32,300 nucleotides of DNA, taken from contig DPDG01000111.1 of NCBI GenBank assembly GCA_003526375.1, forward strand, positions 1 to 32,300, read 5' to 3'. How positions within the stretch are numbered: position 1 is the first letter of the stretch; each line of letters opens with the position of its first letter. Position numbers and translations under genes: made by a program. This document shows positions 8,643-16,533 of the stretch, in pieces. The notes under the pieces were generated by a model that made no database searches, was not told the DNA's origin, and saw nothing but the letters and a program-made list of their open reading frames with translations. Source of the DNA: Lentisphaeria bacterium (GTDB taxonomy: Bacteria; Verrucomicrobiota; Lentisphaeria; Victivallales; UBA1829).

Positions 8643-9529
8643 CGGATCAGCCTCCTGACCGCGCCGTATTCAATGGTTTTGACCGTCTGAAAGGCATGAA
8701 GCTGGTCTTCACGCCAGCAGAGCTGTCCATGCTCGTCGCGTCCGAAACAGCCGCGCGCAAAGTCTTCGGCAGCCTGCGGATACACGATCCAGTCGCCCTG
8801 TTCTTTGAGCCGCTCCTGATTTTCCGCGGCAATGATGGACAGCAGGTCTTTGTTCGCTCCGTGACGATGTTCGTTTTTCCGGGCGGCGAAGACTGCGCGG
8901 AGTTCTTCAAGCGAGTGTCCCATCAGATCCGCCGGACACGGCTCCGAGATGCCGAGCAGGGGTCCGGAATCCATTTCGGATGCGCCGGGCGTGTAAGGCT
9001 GGACGAGAATCACGCTGCTGCGCAGAGAGGTTGCGCCGGAGAGAATTGCAAGTTCGATCGGGACGCTGTGGAGCCCGACCAGATAACGGCGTCCGTCTTT
9101 CATGACCGTGAGATCGCCGGGATGCACGTTCAGGCAGGGAAAATCGCTGACGATATTGGTCAGCGGGACAAAGCCGGCGAGGAGCCCGAAATCAATCTTG
9201 TAAGGCGCGATCATGGCGCGGAGCTGATCGGTCCAGAGGTCGCGGACATGGCGCGCTTCAGGAGTCGCCAGTGTCACTTTTTCCTGTCCGTGGGCGCGAT
9301 AGAACTCGAAGATACTGTGCTCAAGAAGCGGAAGCCCGTATTTTTCCGCGATTTCACGCGCTCTGCTGGTGCGCGGACGGTCCGTCACGATCAGAGCCGG
9401 ATGCCATGCGGATCTGGCGCCGAGGCGTCTGTTGTGTTCCAGAAGTTTTTCCGCATTTGTGCCGCTTCCGCTTAAAAAAATGGCCGCCGAGGGCTTTTTT
9501 GATGAATCTTTTAAAAAAACATTGACCAT
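8639..9529 (-). CDS. Formyltransferase-like protein (PurN/GART-related)
   Basis: A 296-residue cytosolic protein of the formyl transferase fold. Residues 14-25 give the first strand and the SGSGTN loop that binds the phosphoribosyl group in PurN. Further along, LLAGFVPL and NVHPGD supply the catalytic Asn134 and His136, and EMDSGPLLG gives the catalytic Asp187. All three catalytic residues of glycinamide ribonucleotide transformylase are present. The protein is about 85 residues longer than PurN, with a charged C-terminal extension (FARGCFGRDEHGQLCWRED) and an insertion before the catalytic strand, so purine synthesis or another formyl transfer is possible. No clear ribosome site precedes the ATG. 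It is the first gene of the ydbH operon and overlaps ydbH by four bases. Confidence 0.75.
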   Translation of the reverse strand: MVNVFLKDSSKKPSAAIFLSGSGTNAEKLLEHNRRLGARSAWHPALIVTDRPRTSRAREIAEKYGLPLLEHSIFEFYRAHGQEKVTLATPEARHVRDLWTDQLRAMIAPYKIDFGLLAGFVPLTNIVSDFPCLNVHPGDLTVMKDGRRYLVGLHSVPIELAILSGATSLRSSVILVQPYTPGASEMDSGPLLGISEPCPADLMGHSLEELRAVFAARKNEHRHGANKDLLSIIAAENQERLKEQGDWIVYPQAAEDFARGCFGRDEHGQLCWREDQLHAFQTVKTIEYGAVRRLIR

Positions 9530-9545
9530 TAGAGATACTTTCGAT

Positions 9546-9574
9546 TTGATTTTACACTAAACATGTCATAGAAT
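9546..9574 (+). promoter_or_regulatory. Promoter of the 9619-15923 operon
   Basis: TTGATT at 9546-9551 and TAGAAT at 9569-9574 are separated by 17 bases. The expected start is near 9581, giving a leader of about 40 bases to the ATG at 9619. Its -10 box overlaps that of the opposing promoter. Confidence 0.55.
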
Positions 9575-9597
9575 ATATGGTTAATTAAAAAAATCAA
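9570..9597 (-). promoter_or_regulatory. Promoter of the formyltransferase-ydbH operon
   Basis: On the minus strand, TTGATT (9597-9592) and TATTCT (9575-9570) are separated by 16 bases, about 40 bases before the start codon at 9529. The -10 element occupies almost the same bases as the -10 of the plus-strand promoter. Confidence 0.5.
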
Positions 9598-9618
9598 ATT
9601 TCAATCACAGGATATTTT

Positions 9619-10416
9619 ATGATGAAAGCAACTTTTTTTTGTCTGTTGACGATGTTTTTCGGACTGTCCGCCGTTTCTGCCGGAACAGCGGCGGTAAAAA
9701 CTGAGGAAAAGGCGGCGCCCGCAAAAAACGAGGTGAAAGCGGAGAAGAAAATCTCCGCCGGAACGGAGGCGGAAGCAATCAAAGCGGATGAGAAGAAGGT
9801 CTCTGCCGAAGCGGACGCGAAAGCGGAACAGGCGGGGGCTTCCGCCGGAGTATGCGGTGTAAAGGATAAAGAACCGTCCGAAGCGGAACTTGCCAAAACC
9901 GTTACGGTGGAGCGGGTTTCCACGCCTTCCGACATCAGATACAAAAAAGGGAAGCGGATTCCGGATTTGATTCTGACCGCCGACTACCAGAGCCCCGTGG
10001 TTCTTGCCGAACTCGCGCGCAAGGATTCGAATGTGATGTATATTCTTCTGCCGACAGAGTATTCCGCAGAGCAGAAAATCATGGTTTACCCGCCGTCCAA
10101 AGCGGATGCTTTCGAAGTGAAAGAGGAGATGCTTTCCAGATTCATTTCGTTTGTCAACCCGAAGCGCGTGATTTTTCTCGGCGGCGTGGAAGTGGTTCCC
10201 GCAAAATACCGTCTTGCCGTGGAACCTTCTTATGAACATGTCGAAATTGAGGATTTGAACTGGAACATCAATGCGATCATTCTCGGCAACCTGCTGATGG
10301 ACCGCGGGATGCAGAAGAAATTCAGGGATGCGTTCAGGAATCATCCGGTGCCGGGAAAGTCCGAGTTCAAAGAGGACAGGGCAAGCGGCACTGTGACCGT
10401 GGAAGAAACGAAGTAA
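9619..10416 (+). CDS. Secreted protein with Lys/Glu/Ala-rich linker and Rossmann-like C-terminal domain
   Basis: A 265-residue exported protein. A signal peptide covers residues 1-21. Residues 25-90 are low-complexity, made mostly of Ala, Lys and Glu, and probably form a flexible or helical periplasmic spacer. From about residue 105 a compact alpha/beta domain follows: LILTADYQSPVVLAEL, then VMYILLP, and later NPKRVIFLGGVEVVPAKY. The order of 'source strand, helix, strand, then KRVIFLGG' resembles cell-wall-binding repeat 2 domains, but that is a pattern resemblance only. CAGGAT precedes the ATG. It lies 21 bases before an ABC permease gene and is probably the extracytoplasmic component of, or a protein co-regulated with, that system. 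Confidence 0.6.
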   Translation: MMKATFFCLLTMFFGLSAVSAGTAAVKTEEKAAPAKNEVKAEKKISAGTEAEAIKADEKKVSAEADAKAEQAGASAGVCGVKDKEPSEAELAKTVTVERVSTPSDIRYKKGKRIPDLILTADYQSPVVLAELARKDSNVMYILLPTEYSAEQKIMVYPPSKADAFEVKEEMLSRFISFVNPKRVIFLGGVEVVPAKYRLAVEPSYEHVEIEDLNWNINAIILGNLLMDRGMQKKFRDAFRNHPVPGKSEFKEDRASGTVTVEETK

Positions 10417-10437
10417 CGAGGGAATGGAGAATCAAAG

Positions 10438-11418
10438 ATGCTGATTATTTACAAACTTGCCAGAAACACCTTTATCGAGTGTATCCGTGAGCCGATTTAT
10501 TTTCTGATGCTTGCCAGCGCGTTGATTATGATCGGGCTGTTTCCGACGGCGGCGATGTTTGTCTTCCGCGAACAGATCAAGCTGGTGGTGGACAGCTCCA
10601 TGGCGACGACTCTTGTTTTCAGCCTTGTTGTGGCGGTGGTCTGCGCCGCACACACGATCAGCCGCGAGATGAAGAACGGAACGGTTCTCCTGCTGATGTC
10701 CAAGCCTGTGACGCGCGGTTCCTTTGTGCTGGGCAAGATCCTGGGTATTATGGCTGCGATCACGGTCTTTGTTTTTCTCTGCAACGCGTCTTCCCTGATG
10801 TCCGTCCTGATCGCCAAGGATCAGTTCCGCCTGGATTACACGGCGATGGGGCTTTATTATGCCGCGATTGCGATATCCGCGGTTTACGGCGCGCTCCGCA
10901 ATTTCTTCAACCAGAAATCTTTTACCGCGAATTCCCTGATCGCCCTGCTGATCCTGATTCCCGTTCTTGCGGCGGTTTTCTACTTTGTCCGCATCAGCGG
11001 CTACCATTCTCATGATATGATTGACCCGGAGGAGTTCATCGAGGCGAAACATCTGATTCCGGCTCTGCTTCTGCTGTTTCCCGCGGTCTGGACGATGGGG
11101 GCGATCACGGCGGCTCTCTCGACGCGTCTTGAGCTGGTTTCGAATCTGACGATCTGCACCGTGATTTTCATGCTCGGGCTGGTGTCGAAATACTTTGTGA
11201 CACAGTGGCTGGGGACGGGGCTTCTTGCCGATTTCGTGAGGACTCTGCTTCCGAACTGGCAGTATTTCTGGATGGCGGATGCGCTGGCGAGCCGGCAGGT
11301 GATTCCGTTCACATATCTGCTGTGGGCGCTGGTATATGTCTTTTTCTATATCGGGTTCTGGACCCTTTGGGCGATGGCGCTGTTCAATGAACGCGAAATC
11401 GCGAAAGATTCCCGTTGA
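10438..11418 (+). CDS. ABC-2 type permease (GldF/NosY-like)
   Basis: A 326-residue inner-membrane permease with about six hydrophobic segments (approximately 20-40, 60-78, 96-116, 140-158, 172-190, 240-262, 290-315). After the first helix pair comes SREMKNGTVLLLMSKPVTRGSFVLGKILG, the amphipathic coupling region typical of ABC-2 membrane domains of the NosY/GldF type, which contacts the ATPase. GGAG sits 8 bases before the ATG. The ATPase gene follows 73 bases later, then a second permease. Two permeases and one ATPase suggest a heterodimeric transporter core. The substrate is unknown. Confidence 0.82.
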   Translation: MLIIYKLARNTFIECIREPIYFLMLASALIMIGLFPTAAMFVFREQIKLVVDSSMATTLVFSLVVAVVCAAHTISREMKNGTVLLLMSKPVTRGSFVLGKILGIMAAITVFVFLCNASSLMSVLIAKDQFRLDYTAMGLYYAAIAISAVYGALRNFFNQKSFTANSLIALLILIPVLAAVFYFVRISGYHSHDMIDPEEFIEAKHLIPALLLLFPAVWTMGAITAALSTRLELVSNLTICTVIFMLGLVSKYFVTQWLGTGLLADFVRTLLPNWQYFWMADALASRQVIPFTYLLWALVYVFFYIGFWTLWAMALFNEREIAKDSR

Positions 11419-11491
11419 GAGACGGAACTTTTTTTCCGTATCCCGTGTCTATTGAAACATCTGTTATTTTTCAGCCGCTTCCGGGGAGCCG

Positions 11492-12217
11492 ATGACTATT
11501 TCAGCAGAACATCTTTGCAAGTATTACGGAAACAAAATATCCGTCGAGGATATGAGTTTCTCTCTCGACGAACATGCCGTGCTCGGCTTCATCGGCCCCA
11601 ACGGAGCCGGCAAGACCACTACCATGCGGATGCTTTGCGGAATCATGCCGCCCTCCTCGGGGGATGTGCTGATCGACGGTGCAAGCATCCTGAACGATCC
11701 TGTTGCGGCAAAGCGGAAGATCGGCTACCTCCCGGAAAATGCGCCGCTTCACGGAAGCATGACGGTCCGTTCCTTTCTTATATACTGCGGGCGTATGCGC
11801 GGGCTCTGCGGAAGGAAACTGACGGAGGCTGTCGGTTCTTCCATTGAAAAATGCGCTTTGGAACCGGTGGAGTCCGAGGAGATCGAGTCGCTTTCCAAAG
11901 GATTCAAACGGCGGGTCTGCCTGGCGCAGGCGATCATGCATTCCCCCGAAGTGCTTGTGATGGATGAACCCACGGACGGGCTCGATCCGAATCAGAAGCG
12001 TGAGATCCGTTCCCTGATCCGCAGTATGCGGGAACACAGTGCGATCATTGTTTCGACGCATATTCTGGAAGAGATCGATGCCGTATGCGACCGCGTGCTG
12101 ACGATCTGCGCAGGGCGCAGGGTGTTTGACGGGACGGTTTCTGAATTTCGCGCCCTGGCTCCGTCCGGGCGTCTGGACGATGTGTTTGCGATGCTTTCCG
12201 GAGGTGTTCCGTCATGA
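11492..12217 (+). CDS. ABC transporter ATPase (GldA/NatA-like)
   Basis: A 241-residue nucleotide-binding domain. Walker A is GPNGAGKT at 35-42. The Q-loop region is YLPENAPLHGSMTV near 79-92. The signature is LSKGFKRR at 134-141, the LSKG variant seen in GldA, NatA and NosF relatives. Walker B is VLVMDEP at 154-160, followed by the D-loop GLD and the switch His190 in STH. GGGGAG stands just before the ATG. Its stop overlaps the next start (ATGA), so it is translated together with the permease/GldG fusion. It powers the membrane proteins on either side. Confidence 0.9.
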   Translation: MTISAEHLCKYYGNKISVEDMSFSLDEHAVLGFIGPNGAGKTTTMRMLCGIMPPSSGDVLIDGASILNDPVAAKRKIGYLPENAPLHGSMTVRSFLIYCGRMRGLCGRKLTEAVGSSIEKCALEPVESEEIESLSKGFKRRVCLAQAIMHSPEVLVMDEPTDGLDPNQKREIRSLIRSMREHSAIIVSTHILEEIDAVCDRVLTICAGRRVFDGTVSEFRALAPSGRLDDVFAMLSGGVPS

Positions 12218-14862
12218 TGTTTTCCCTCAGAAAGATCCGTGCCGTCTGGCAGAGAGAGTTTCTTGCGGAAGCCGCTTCCCCGACCGCCTGGGTGTTTCTC
12301 GTCATTTTTCTCGAACTTTCCGCATTCCTGACTTTCATCATGAGCGGGCTGTTCTCCTACGGACAGGCGGACCTGTCGCCGTTCTTCGAGTGGTTTCCGT
12401 GGCTGTTTCTGTTCATTATCCCCGCGTTGGGAATGCCGCTGTGGTCCGAGGAGCGCAAGACAGGTTCCTTCGAGCTTTCCCTTTCGTTTCCCGTGACTTT
12501 ATGGGAACTGGCACTCGGAAAGTTCCTTGCGGGCATGACCTTGCTTCTGATTGCGCTGCTGCTGACCGTTTCCGTGCCGCTGACGGCGCTTTACCTCGGG
12601 CGTCCTGATCCGGGTGCGATTGTCTGCGGTTATTTCGGCGCGCTGCTGCTGGGGGCGGTTTATCTCGCGGTTTCCTGCTTCTGCTCTGCGCTTTCCAAGA
12701 GCCAGACTGCAAGTTTCCTGTTTTCTCTGGTGATTTGCGCGGTGTTCATGACGATCGGGCTTCCCGTCGTGCTGGATATGGGGCTTCTTTTCCTGCCGGA
12801 ATGGCTGGTATCCGTTTTTTCCTATCTGGCATTCCTGCCTCATTATACGGCGTTTCAGCGTGGATTCGTTGATTCTGCGGACGTGGTTTATTGTATCAGC
12901 CTGACCTTGTTTTTTCTTTGCCTGACAACCTTTTCCCTGGAATTTGCGGCATCCGGCACAGGGAATATTTTTGCTCCGGGCGCGTTGCGCGAAGCGTCGA
13001 CGAAAAAAGCGTTCCGCCGCCTTGCCCTGAGAATCGTGCTTTCTTTTTATGCGCTGATCTGCCTGAATCTGATCGGATCGACGTTTCAATTGAGATGGGA
13101 TATGAGTTCCGACGGAGCATATTCTCTTTCCGGAGAGGCGAAAAATTTTGCCTCCGCATTGAAATCTTCCGCAACATTGCGTTTTTATGCATCGAAATCA
13201 AGCCCGCGTATGCCTGAGTCCATGAAGAAATATGCGGAGCGCGTCGAGTGGCTTCTTCGCGACCTCTGTGCGGCGTCCCGCGGCAAATTGACTTTGCATG
13301 TGCTTGATCCGGAACCGGATTCGGAGGATGAGGAGGCGGCATTTCTGGAAGGTTTGAAGCCGTTCCAGCTCAATACCGGCGACCGTTTCTATCTCGGGCT
13401 TTCCGTGTCGAATGCGGATCGCTGTATTGCATTGCCGCAGCTTGCGCTCCAGCAGGAGAATCTGCTGGAATACGATGTGGTGCGCGCAATTCTGAACGTG
13501 ACGGCGGAGAAACGTCCCGTGATCGGCATTATGAGTACGCTGCCTGTAACGGGGACGCCGGTCAACCTGGGGCTTCAGCAGTATGACAAGGATAAACCCG
13601 CCGTATTCGAGCATCCGTGGTATATTGTCAATGAGCTTTCACGGAATTACAATGTCGTGAAGATACCGCTGGATACGGCTGCGATTGAGAATGTCGATGC
13701 GCTTCTCGTGATCCATCCCGCCGGAATTCAGGAGCGTGCCGTTTATGCGCTGGATCAGTATCTGATGCGCGGCGGGAAAATGGCGGTGTTTCTTGATCCT
13801 CGTTCCTTCTACTCCATGATCAAGCTTAAAAATGATTACAGCTATATGGAAAAGATTTCTTCGACGCTGGAACCGCTGACGACGGCATGGGGCGTCTCGT
13901 TCAATCCGAATCTGGTGGCGGCGGATATGATCTACTCCTACCGCAAGGTCCTGCCGGAGCGGATCGTTTCCAATCCCGTGGCGATGAATATTTCCGGAGA
14001 GGGGATTTCGCGCGGACTGCCCTTGACTTCCTCGCTGAATCTGCTGGAACTCTGGTTTTCCGCAGGAGTCGAAGCCGCGCCGCCGCCCGGAATGACTGCG
14101 GAAACTCTGCTTTCGACTTCGAATGATTCGCAGATGGTCAGCGCCTACGTGGCGGAACGTCCTGAGCTGATCCTGAAAAATTTCAAGGCTTCCGGCGAGA
14201 AAATTCCGCTCGGAATCCGTTTGAGCGGGCGTTTCCCGAGTGCATTTCCGAAAGGGGCGCCCATCGTTTCCGGGGAACCGCATCTGAATGAATCGGAAAA
14301 AGAGACCGAGGTCTTCCTGTTCGGGGACAGCGATATGCTGTTCAATGATCTTTGCGTGCGGTCTGTGCGGGATGCCTACGGGCAGAACAATATCGTGCGT
14401 CTGAATGACAATATCGCCCTGCTGGAAGGGATCGTCGAGCAGATGACCAGCGCCGGCGGCTGGCTGTCCCGTATCCGCAGCCGTGTCCCGATGAGCCGCC
14501 CGCTGACGAAAGTCAACGAGATCAAGGCGCGCGCGGAGCTGGCTTACAAATCCCGTATTCTTGCGCTGGAGCGCGATCTGCGCGAGTCGCAGGAACGGGT
14601 GCAGGCGATCCGCAACCAGATGAGCAGCGGCAGCAAAGACGGCCTGACTGCGGAACAGAAAGCGGAACTCAAAGAGTATTCCTTCAAGAATTCGCAGGTT
14701 CGCCGTGAACTGAAAGAAGTCCGCAGGCAGCTTCGCGCGGATATGAACCGGATTGATACGGTTCTGCGGATCGTGAATCTGCTGGTTGTGCCGGGGCTTG
14801 TGATTCTCGCGGGGCTGCTCTGGTCGTTCTTCCGGTTTTCCAAATGGAGGCGTAAAAAATGA
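12214..14862 (+). CDS. Fused ABC-2 permease and GldG-type auxiliary protein
   Basis: An 882-residue membrane protein that joins two functions usually encoded separately. Residues 1-250 are an ABC-2 permease with six hydrophobic segments and the coupling segment WSEERKTGSFELSLSFPVTLWELALGK. A helix near 270-290 leads to a periplasmic region (290-840) of the GldG/ABC_transp_aux type: RWDMSSDGAYSLS, ATLRFYASKSSP, VDALLVIHPAGIQERAVYALDQYLMRGGKMAVFLDP and VFLFGDSDMLFND are recognisable family blocks. A charged coiled coil spans about 770-845, and a final membrane helix lies at 850-870. ATGA overlaps link it to both neighbours. In Bacteroidetes, GldA-GldF-GldG serve gliding; elsewhere such sets have unknown substrates. 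Confidence 0.85.
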   Translation: MMFSLRKIRAVWQREFLAEAASPTAWVFLVIFLELSAFLTFIMSGLFSYGQADLSPFFEWFPWLFLFIIPALGMPLWSEERKTGSFELSLSFPVTLWELALGKFLAGMTLLLIALLLTVSVPLTALYLGRPDPGAIVCGYFGALLLGAVYLAVSCFCSALSKSQTASFLFSLVICAVFMTIGLPVVLDMGLLFLPEWLVSVFSYLAFLPHYTAFQRGFVDSADVVYCISLTLFFLCLTTFSLEFAASGTGNIFAPGALREASTKKAFRRLALRIVLSFYALICLNLIGSTFQLRWDMSSDGAYSLSGEAKNFASALKSSATLRFYASKSSPRMPESMKKYAERVEWLLRDLCAASRGKLTLHVLDPEPDSEDEEAAFLEGLKPFQLNTGDRFYLGLSVSNADRCIALPQLALQQENLLEYDVVRAILNVTAEKRPVIGIMSTLPVTGTPVNLGLQQYDKDKPAVFEHPWYIVNELSRNYNVVKIPLDTAAIENVDALLVIHPAGIQERAVYALDQYLMRGGKMAVFLDPRSFYSMIKLKNDYSYMEKISSTLEPLTTAWGVSFNPNLVAADMIYSYRKVLPERIVSNPVAMNISGEGISRGLPLTSSLNLLELWFSAGVEAAPPPGMTAETLLSTSNDSQMVSAYVAERPELILKNFKASGEKIPLGIRLSGRFPSAFPKGAPIVSGEPHLNESEKETEVFLFGDSDMLFNDLCVRSVRDAYGQNNIVRLNDNIALLEGIVEQMTSAGGWLSRIRSRVPMSRPLTKVNEIKARAELAYKSRILALERDLRESQERVQAIRNQMSSGSKDGLTAEQKAELKEYSFKNSQVRRELKEVRRQLRADMNRIDTVLRIVNLLVVPGLVILAGLLWSFFRFSKWRRKK

Positions 14863-15923
14863 ACAGAAAATCCTTGTTTCTCTTGCTTTTCTTTGTTTTG
14901 CTGACTGTTTTCGCCGTCTATGCGCTCATGGTGCGCGGGCGCTCCGCAAGTTCTTCCGCCGGAATCCGTTCGGAGATTCCGAAGTTCAATCCGGAGGAGA
15001 TTGCTTCGGTTCGGATTGAATGGCGGACCAATGCCGTGAATCTGAAACGGGAAGACGGCGACTGGAAGATCGCTGAACGCGGGATGAAGAACGCTTCCGC
15101 CGTAAAAGTTTCAAAACTTCTGAATTCACTCTCAACTTTAAGTGCCGTCAAGAAACTGGATGATTGCAGCCGGGGGATTCTCGAACGGCTCCGCCTCGTG
15201 ACGGATGATCCGAAGATCGTGCCGGGAATCACGGTGACTTTAAAAGATGCTTCCGGGAATGAGAAATTCAGGATCATCCTCGGCAAAGGGCACTTCCTGA
15301 AACCGGAACCGGGAATGCCTCCCGCGGAAAATGCCGAGGGACGTTATGTGCGGATCGGTGATGACGTCTACCTGATCGCAAAGGTGTTTGAAGACTGCCA
15401 TCCGATTCCGCCTGTGTGGCTGGAACCGTTGCGGCTGTTCAGTTTGAACAAGGCGCTTTCCATCCTTGCCGGGGATTCCGGCAATACGCTGTGGTCGGTG
15501 GCACGCCGGAATACGGCGCACCCGTTTACCGTTGCAGTTCCGCGGGATGCCAAAGTGGATACCGGAGTCCTTTCGCTGCTGGCAGATACGCTTTCCAAAC
15601 CGTTCGGCATGGATCTCTCCTTGGAAGATCCTGCAAAACTGGTATTTACCCGGAATGTGCGTTTCCGCTGTGCCGACGGTTTTGATTATTTTCTCAAGGT
15701 TGCCCGCAGGGACAACAGGGAATACGCCGTGGTTCAGGTTGCATACGAGCCTGCAAGAGTGGCGGAGCTTCCCGGTGAAACTCCCGATCAGTTGATGAAG
15801 CGCAAGGCGCTGCTTCAGAGCCGTCTTGAATTTGAGCGGCGTTATTTCCATAACAATCTCTTTCTGGTTTCGGACAAGGTAAAGCTTTATGAGCAGATCG
15901 GGCAATTGCCGGTCAAGAAGTAG
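14859..15923 (+). CDS. DUF4340 domain protein, membrane-anchored
   Basis: A 354-residue protein with one N-terminal membrane helix (about 5-24) and a periplasmic body. The repeated block structure 'FNPEEIASVRIEWRTNAVNLKREDGDWKI' followed by a leucine-rich helix LNSLSTLSAVKKL and a strand TVTLKDASGNEKFRIILGK is the DUF4340 pattern, and a second copy appears in the C-terminal half (about residues 235-300). DUF4340 proteins are regularly encoded beside GldG-type genes. Its ATG overlaps the previous stop (ATGA), with GGAGG 8 bases upstream. It likely forms part of the periplasmic assembly of this ABC system; its biochemical role is not known. Confidence 0.85.
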   Translation: MNRKSLFLLLFFVLLTVFAVYALMVRGRSASSSAGIRSEIPKFNPEEIASVRIEWRTNAVNLKREDGDWKIAERGMKNASAVKVSKLLNSLSTLSAVKKLDDCSRGILERLRLVTDDPKIVPGITVTLKDASGNEKFRIILGKGHFLKPEPGMPPAENAEGRYVRIGDDVYLIAKVFEDCHPIPPVWLEPLRLFSLNKALSILAGDSGNTLWSVARRNTAHPFTVAVPRDAKVDTGVLSLLADTLSKPFGMDLSLEDPAKLVFTRNVRFRCADGFDYFLKVARRDNREYAVVQVAYEPARVAELPGETPDQLMKRKALLQSRLEFERRYFHNNLFLVSDKVKLYEQIGQLPVKK

Positions 15924-16018
15924 AAAACCGGAATGAGTGTGTCCATTTTTTCTTTGCTTTTGGCGGATTTCATGAGGGGCGTGATATTTTTTTGAAAAAT
16001 TTTCTTTTCTTATGACTC

Positions 16019-16047
16019 TTGACATAACATGAAAATAGTTTTATATT
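16019..16047 (+). promoter_or_regulatory. Promoter-like TTGACA-17-TATATT just upstream of a hairpin
   Basis: A perfect -35 box (16019-16024) and TATATT (16042-16047) are 17 bases apart. Transcription would start inside the following perfect palindrome. It is either a real promoter whose RNA begins with a terminator-like hairpin, or a chance match in AT-rich DNA. Confidence 0.4.
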
Positions 16048-16093
16048 ATATTTGCCGGTCATGAGAATAAGCATGACCGGCAAATATTTTTTT
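16048..16093 (+). terminator. Perfect 16-bp hairpin with T tract
   Basis: ATATTTGCCGGTCATG at 16048-16063 and its exact complement at 16072-16087 enclose an 8-base loop and are followed by T7 (16087-16093). This is a textbook intrinsic terminator, 125 bases downstream of the DUF4340 stop, and probably ends the ABC operon. Confidence 0.8.
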
Positions 16094-16171
16094 ATGAAAA
16101 ATACTGCCAATTATGCCGTTATTTTGTTTGCAGGAATAAATGAAACCTTACTTTTACAGAACAAATTCTGC

Positions 16172-16199
16172 TTGAAATGTTCCTGAAATCAAATATATT
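16172..16199 (+). promoter_or_regulatory. Promoter for the 59-residue gene
   Basis: TTGAAA (16172-16177) and TATATT (16194-16199) are separated by 16 bases. This places a start about 100 bases before the ATG at 16305. Confidence 0.45.
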
Positions 16200-16304
16200 T
16201 TAAGAAAAGCAGGTTTCAGAGGAAAACTTTGCGAACTTTTTGAAAACATCTGTGTCCATACCGACCGTGAACCTTGCAGTGTTCCGAAAGGAGGTCCCCC
16301 CACC

Positions 16305-16484
16305 ATGGAAAAGAGGTTTATCATCAAGGTTCCGCCGCGCCCCGCAGTGATCCGTGAGCGTTATGCCGGATTCCTCTCCGAGCTGAACCGCTATCTGGAT
16401 CATTACAAGCAGGGATTTATCGACGGAATGAACGAAAAGTTTGAACTCAACGAGCCCAAGAAGACTCGTCCCGAGGCAAACTGA
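16305..16484 (+). CDS. Small basic protein of 59 residues, unknown function
   Basis: A short gene with strong translation signals. AAAGGAGG at 16287-16294 lies 10 bases before the ATG, and the frame encodes 59 residues beginning MEKRFIIKVPPRPAVIRERY. The chain has a short beta-like start, a proline pair, a central amphipathic helix (RERYAGFLSELNRYLDHYKQGFIDGMNEKF) and a charged tail ending KKTRPEAN. There is no signal peptide or cysteine, so it is probably cytosolic. An intrinsic terminator begins 11 bases after the stop, and promoter-like elements lie upstream, so it is a complete single-gene unit. I recognise no family. Codon use is like that of neighbouring genes, which supports a real gene. 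Confidence 0.72.
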   Translation: MEKRFIIKVPPRPAVIRERYAGFLSELNRYLDHYKQGFIDGMNEKFELNEPKKTRPEAN

Positions 16485-16494
16485 ACATTACGGG

Positions 16495-16533
16495 AAAAGC
16501 CGGACGCCCCCCGATGACGGTCCGGCTTTTTTT
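16495..16533. terminator. Intrinsic terminator shared by convergent genes
   Basis: AAAAGCCGGAC (16495-16505) pairs with GTCCGGCTTTT (16520-16530) across a 14-base loop, and a T7 run (16527-16533) ends it on the plus strand. The minus-strand reading also ends in TTTT. The stop codon of the phosphoglycerate mutase gene overlaps its right edge. Confidence 0.82.

Noticed and set aside
7080..8690. A 536-codon open frame on the plus strand
   Set aside because: It is antisense to ydbH, has arginine- and glutamine-rich nonsense composition, and has no ribosome site.
16048..16087. Palindrome as an operator or a CRISPR-like repeat
   Set aside because: Only one copy exists and a T7 run follows, so a terminator is the simpler reading.
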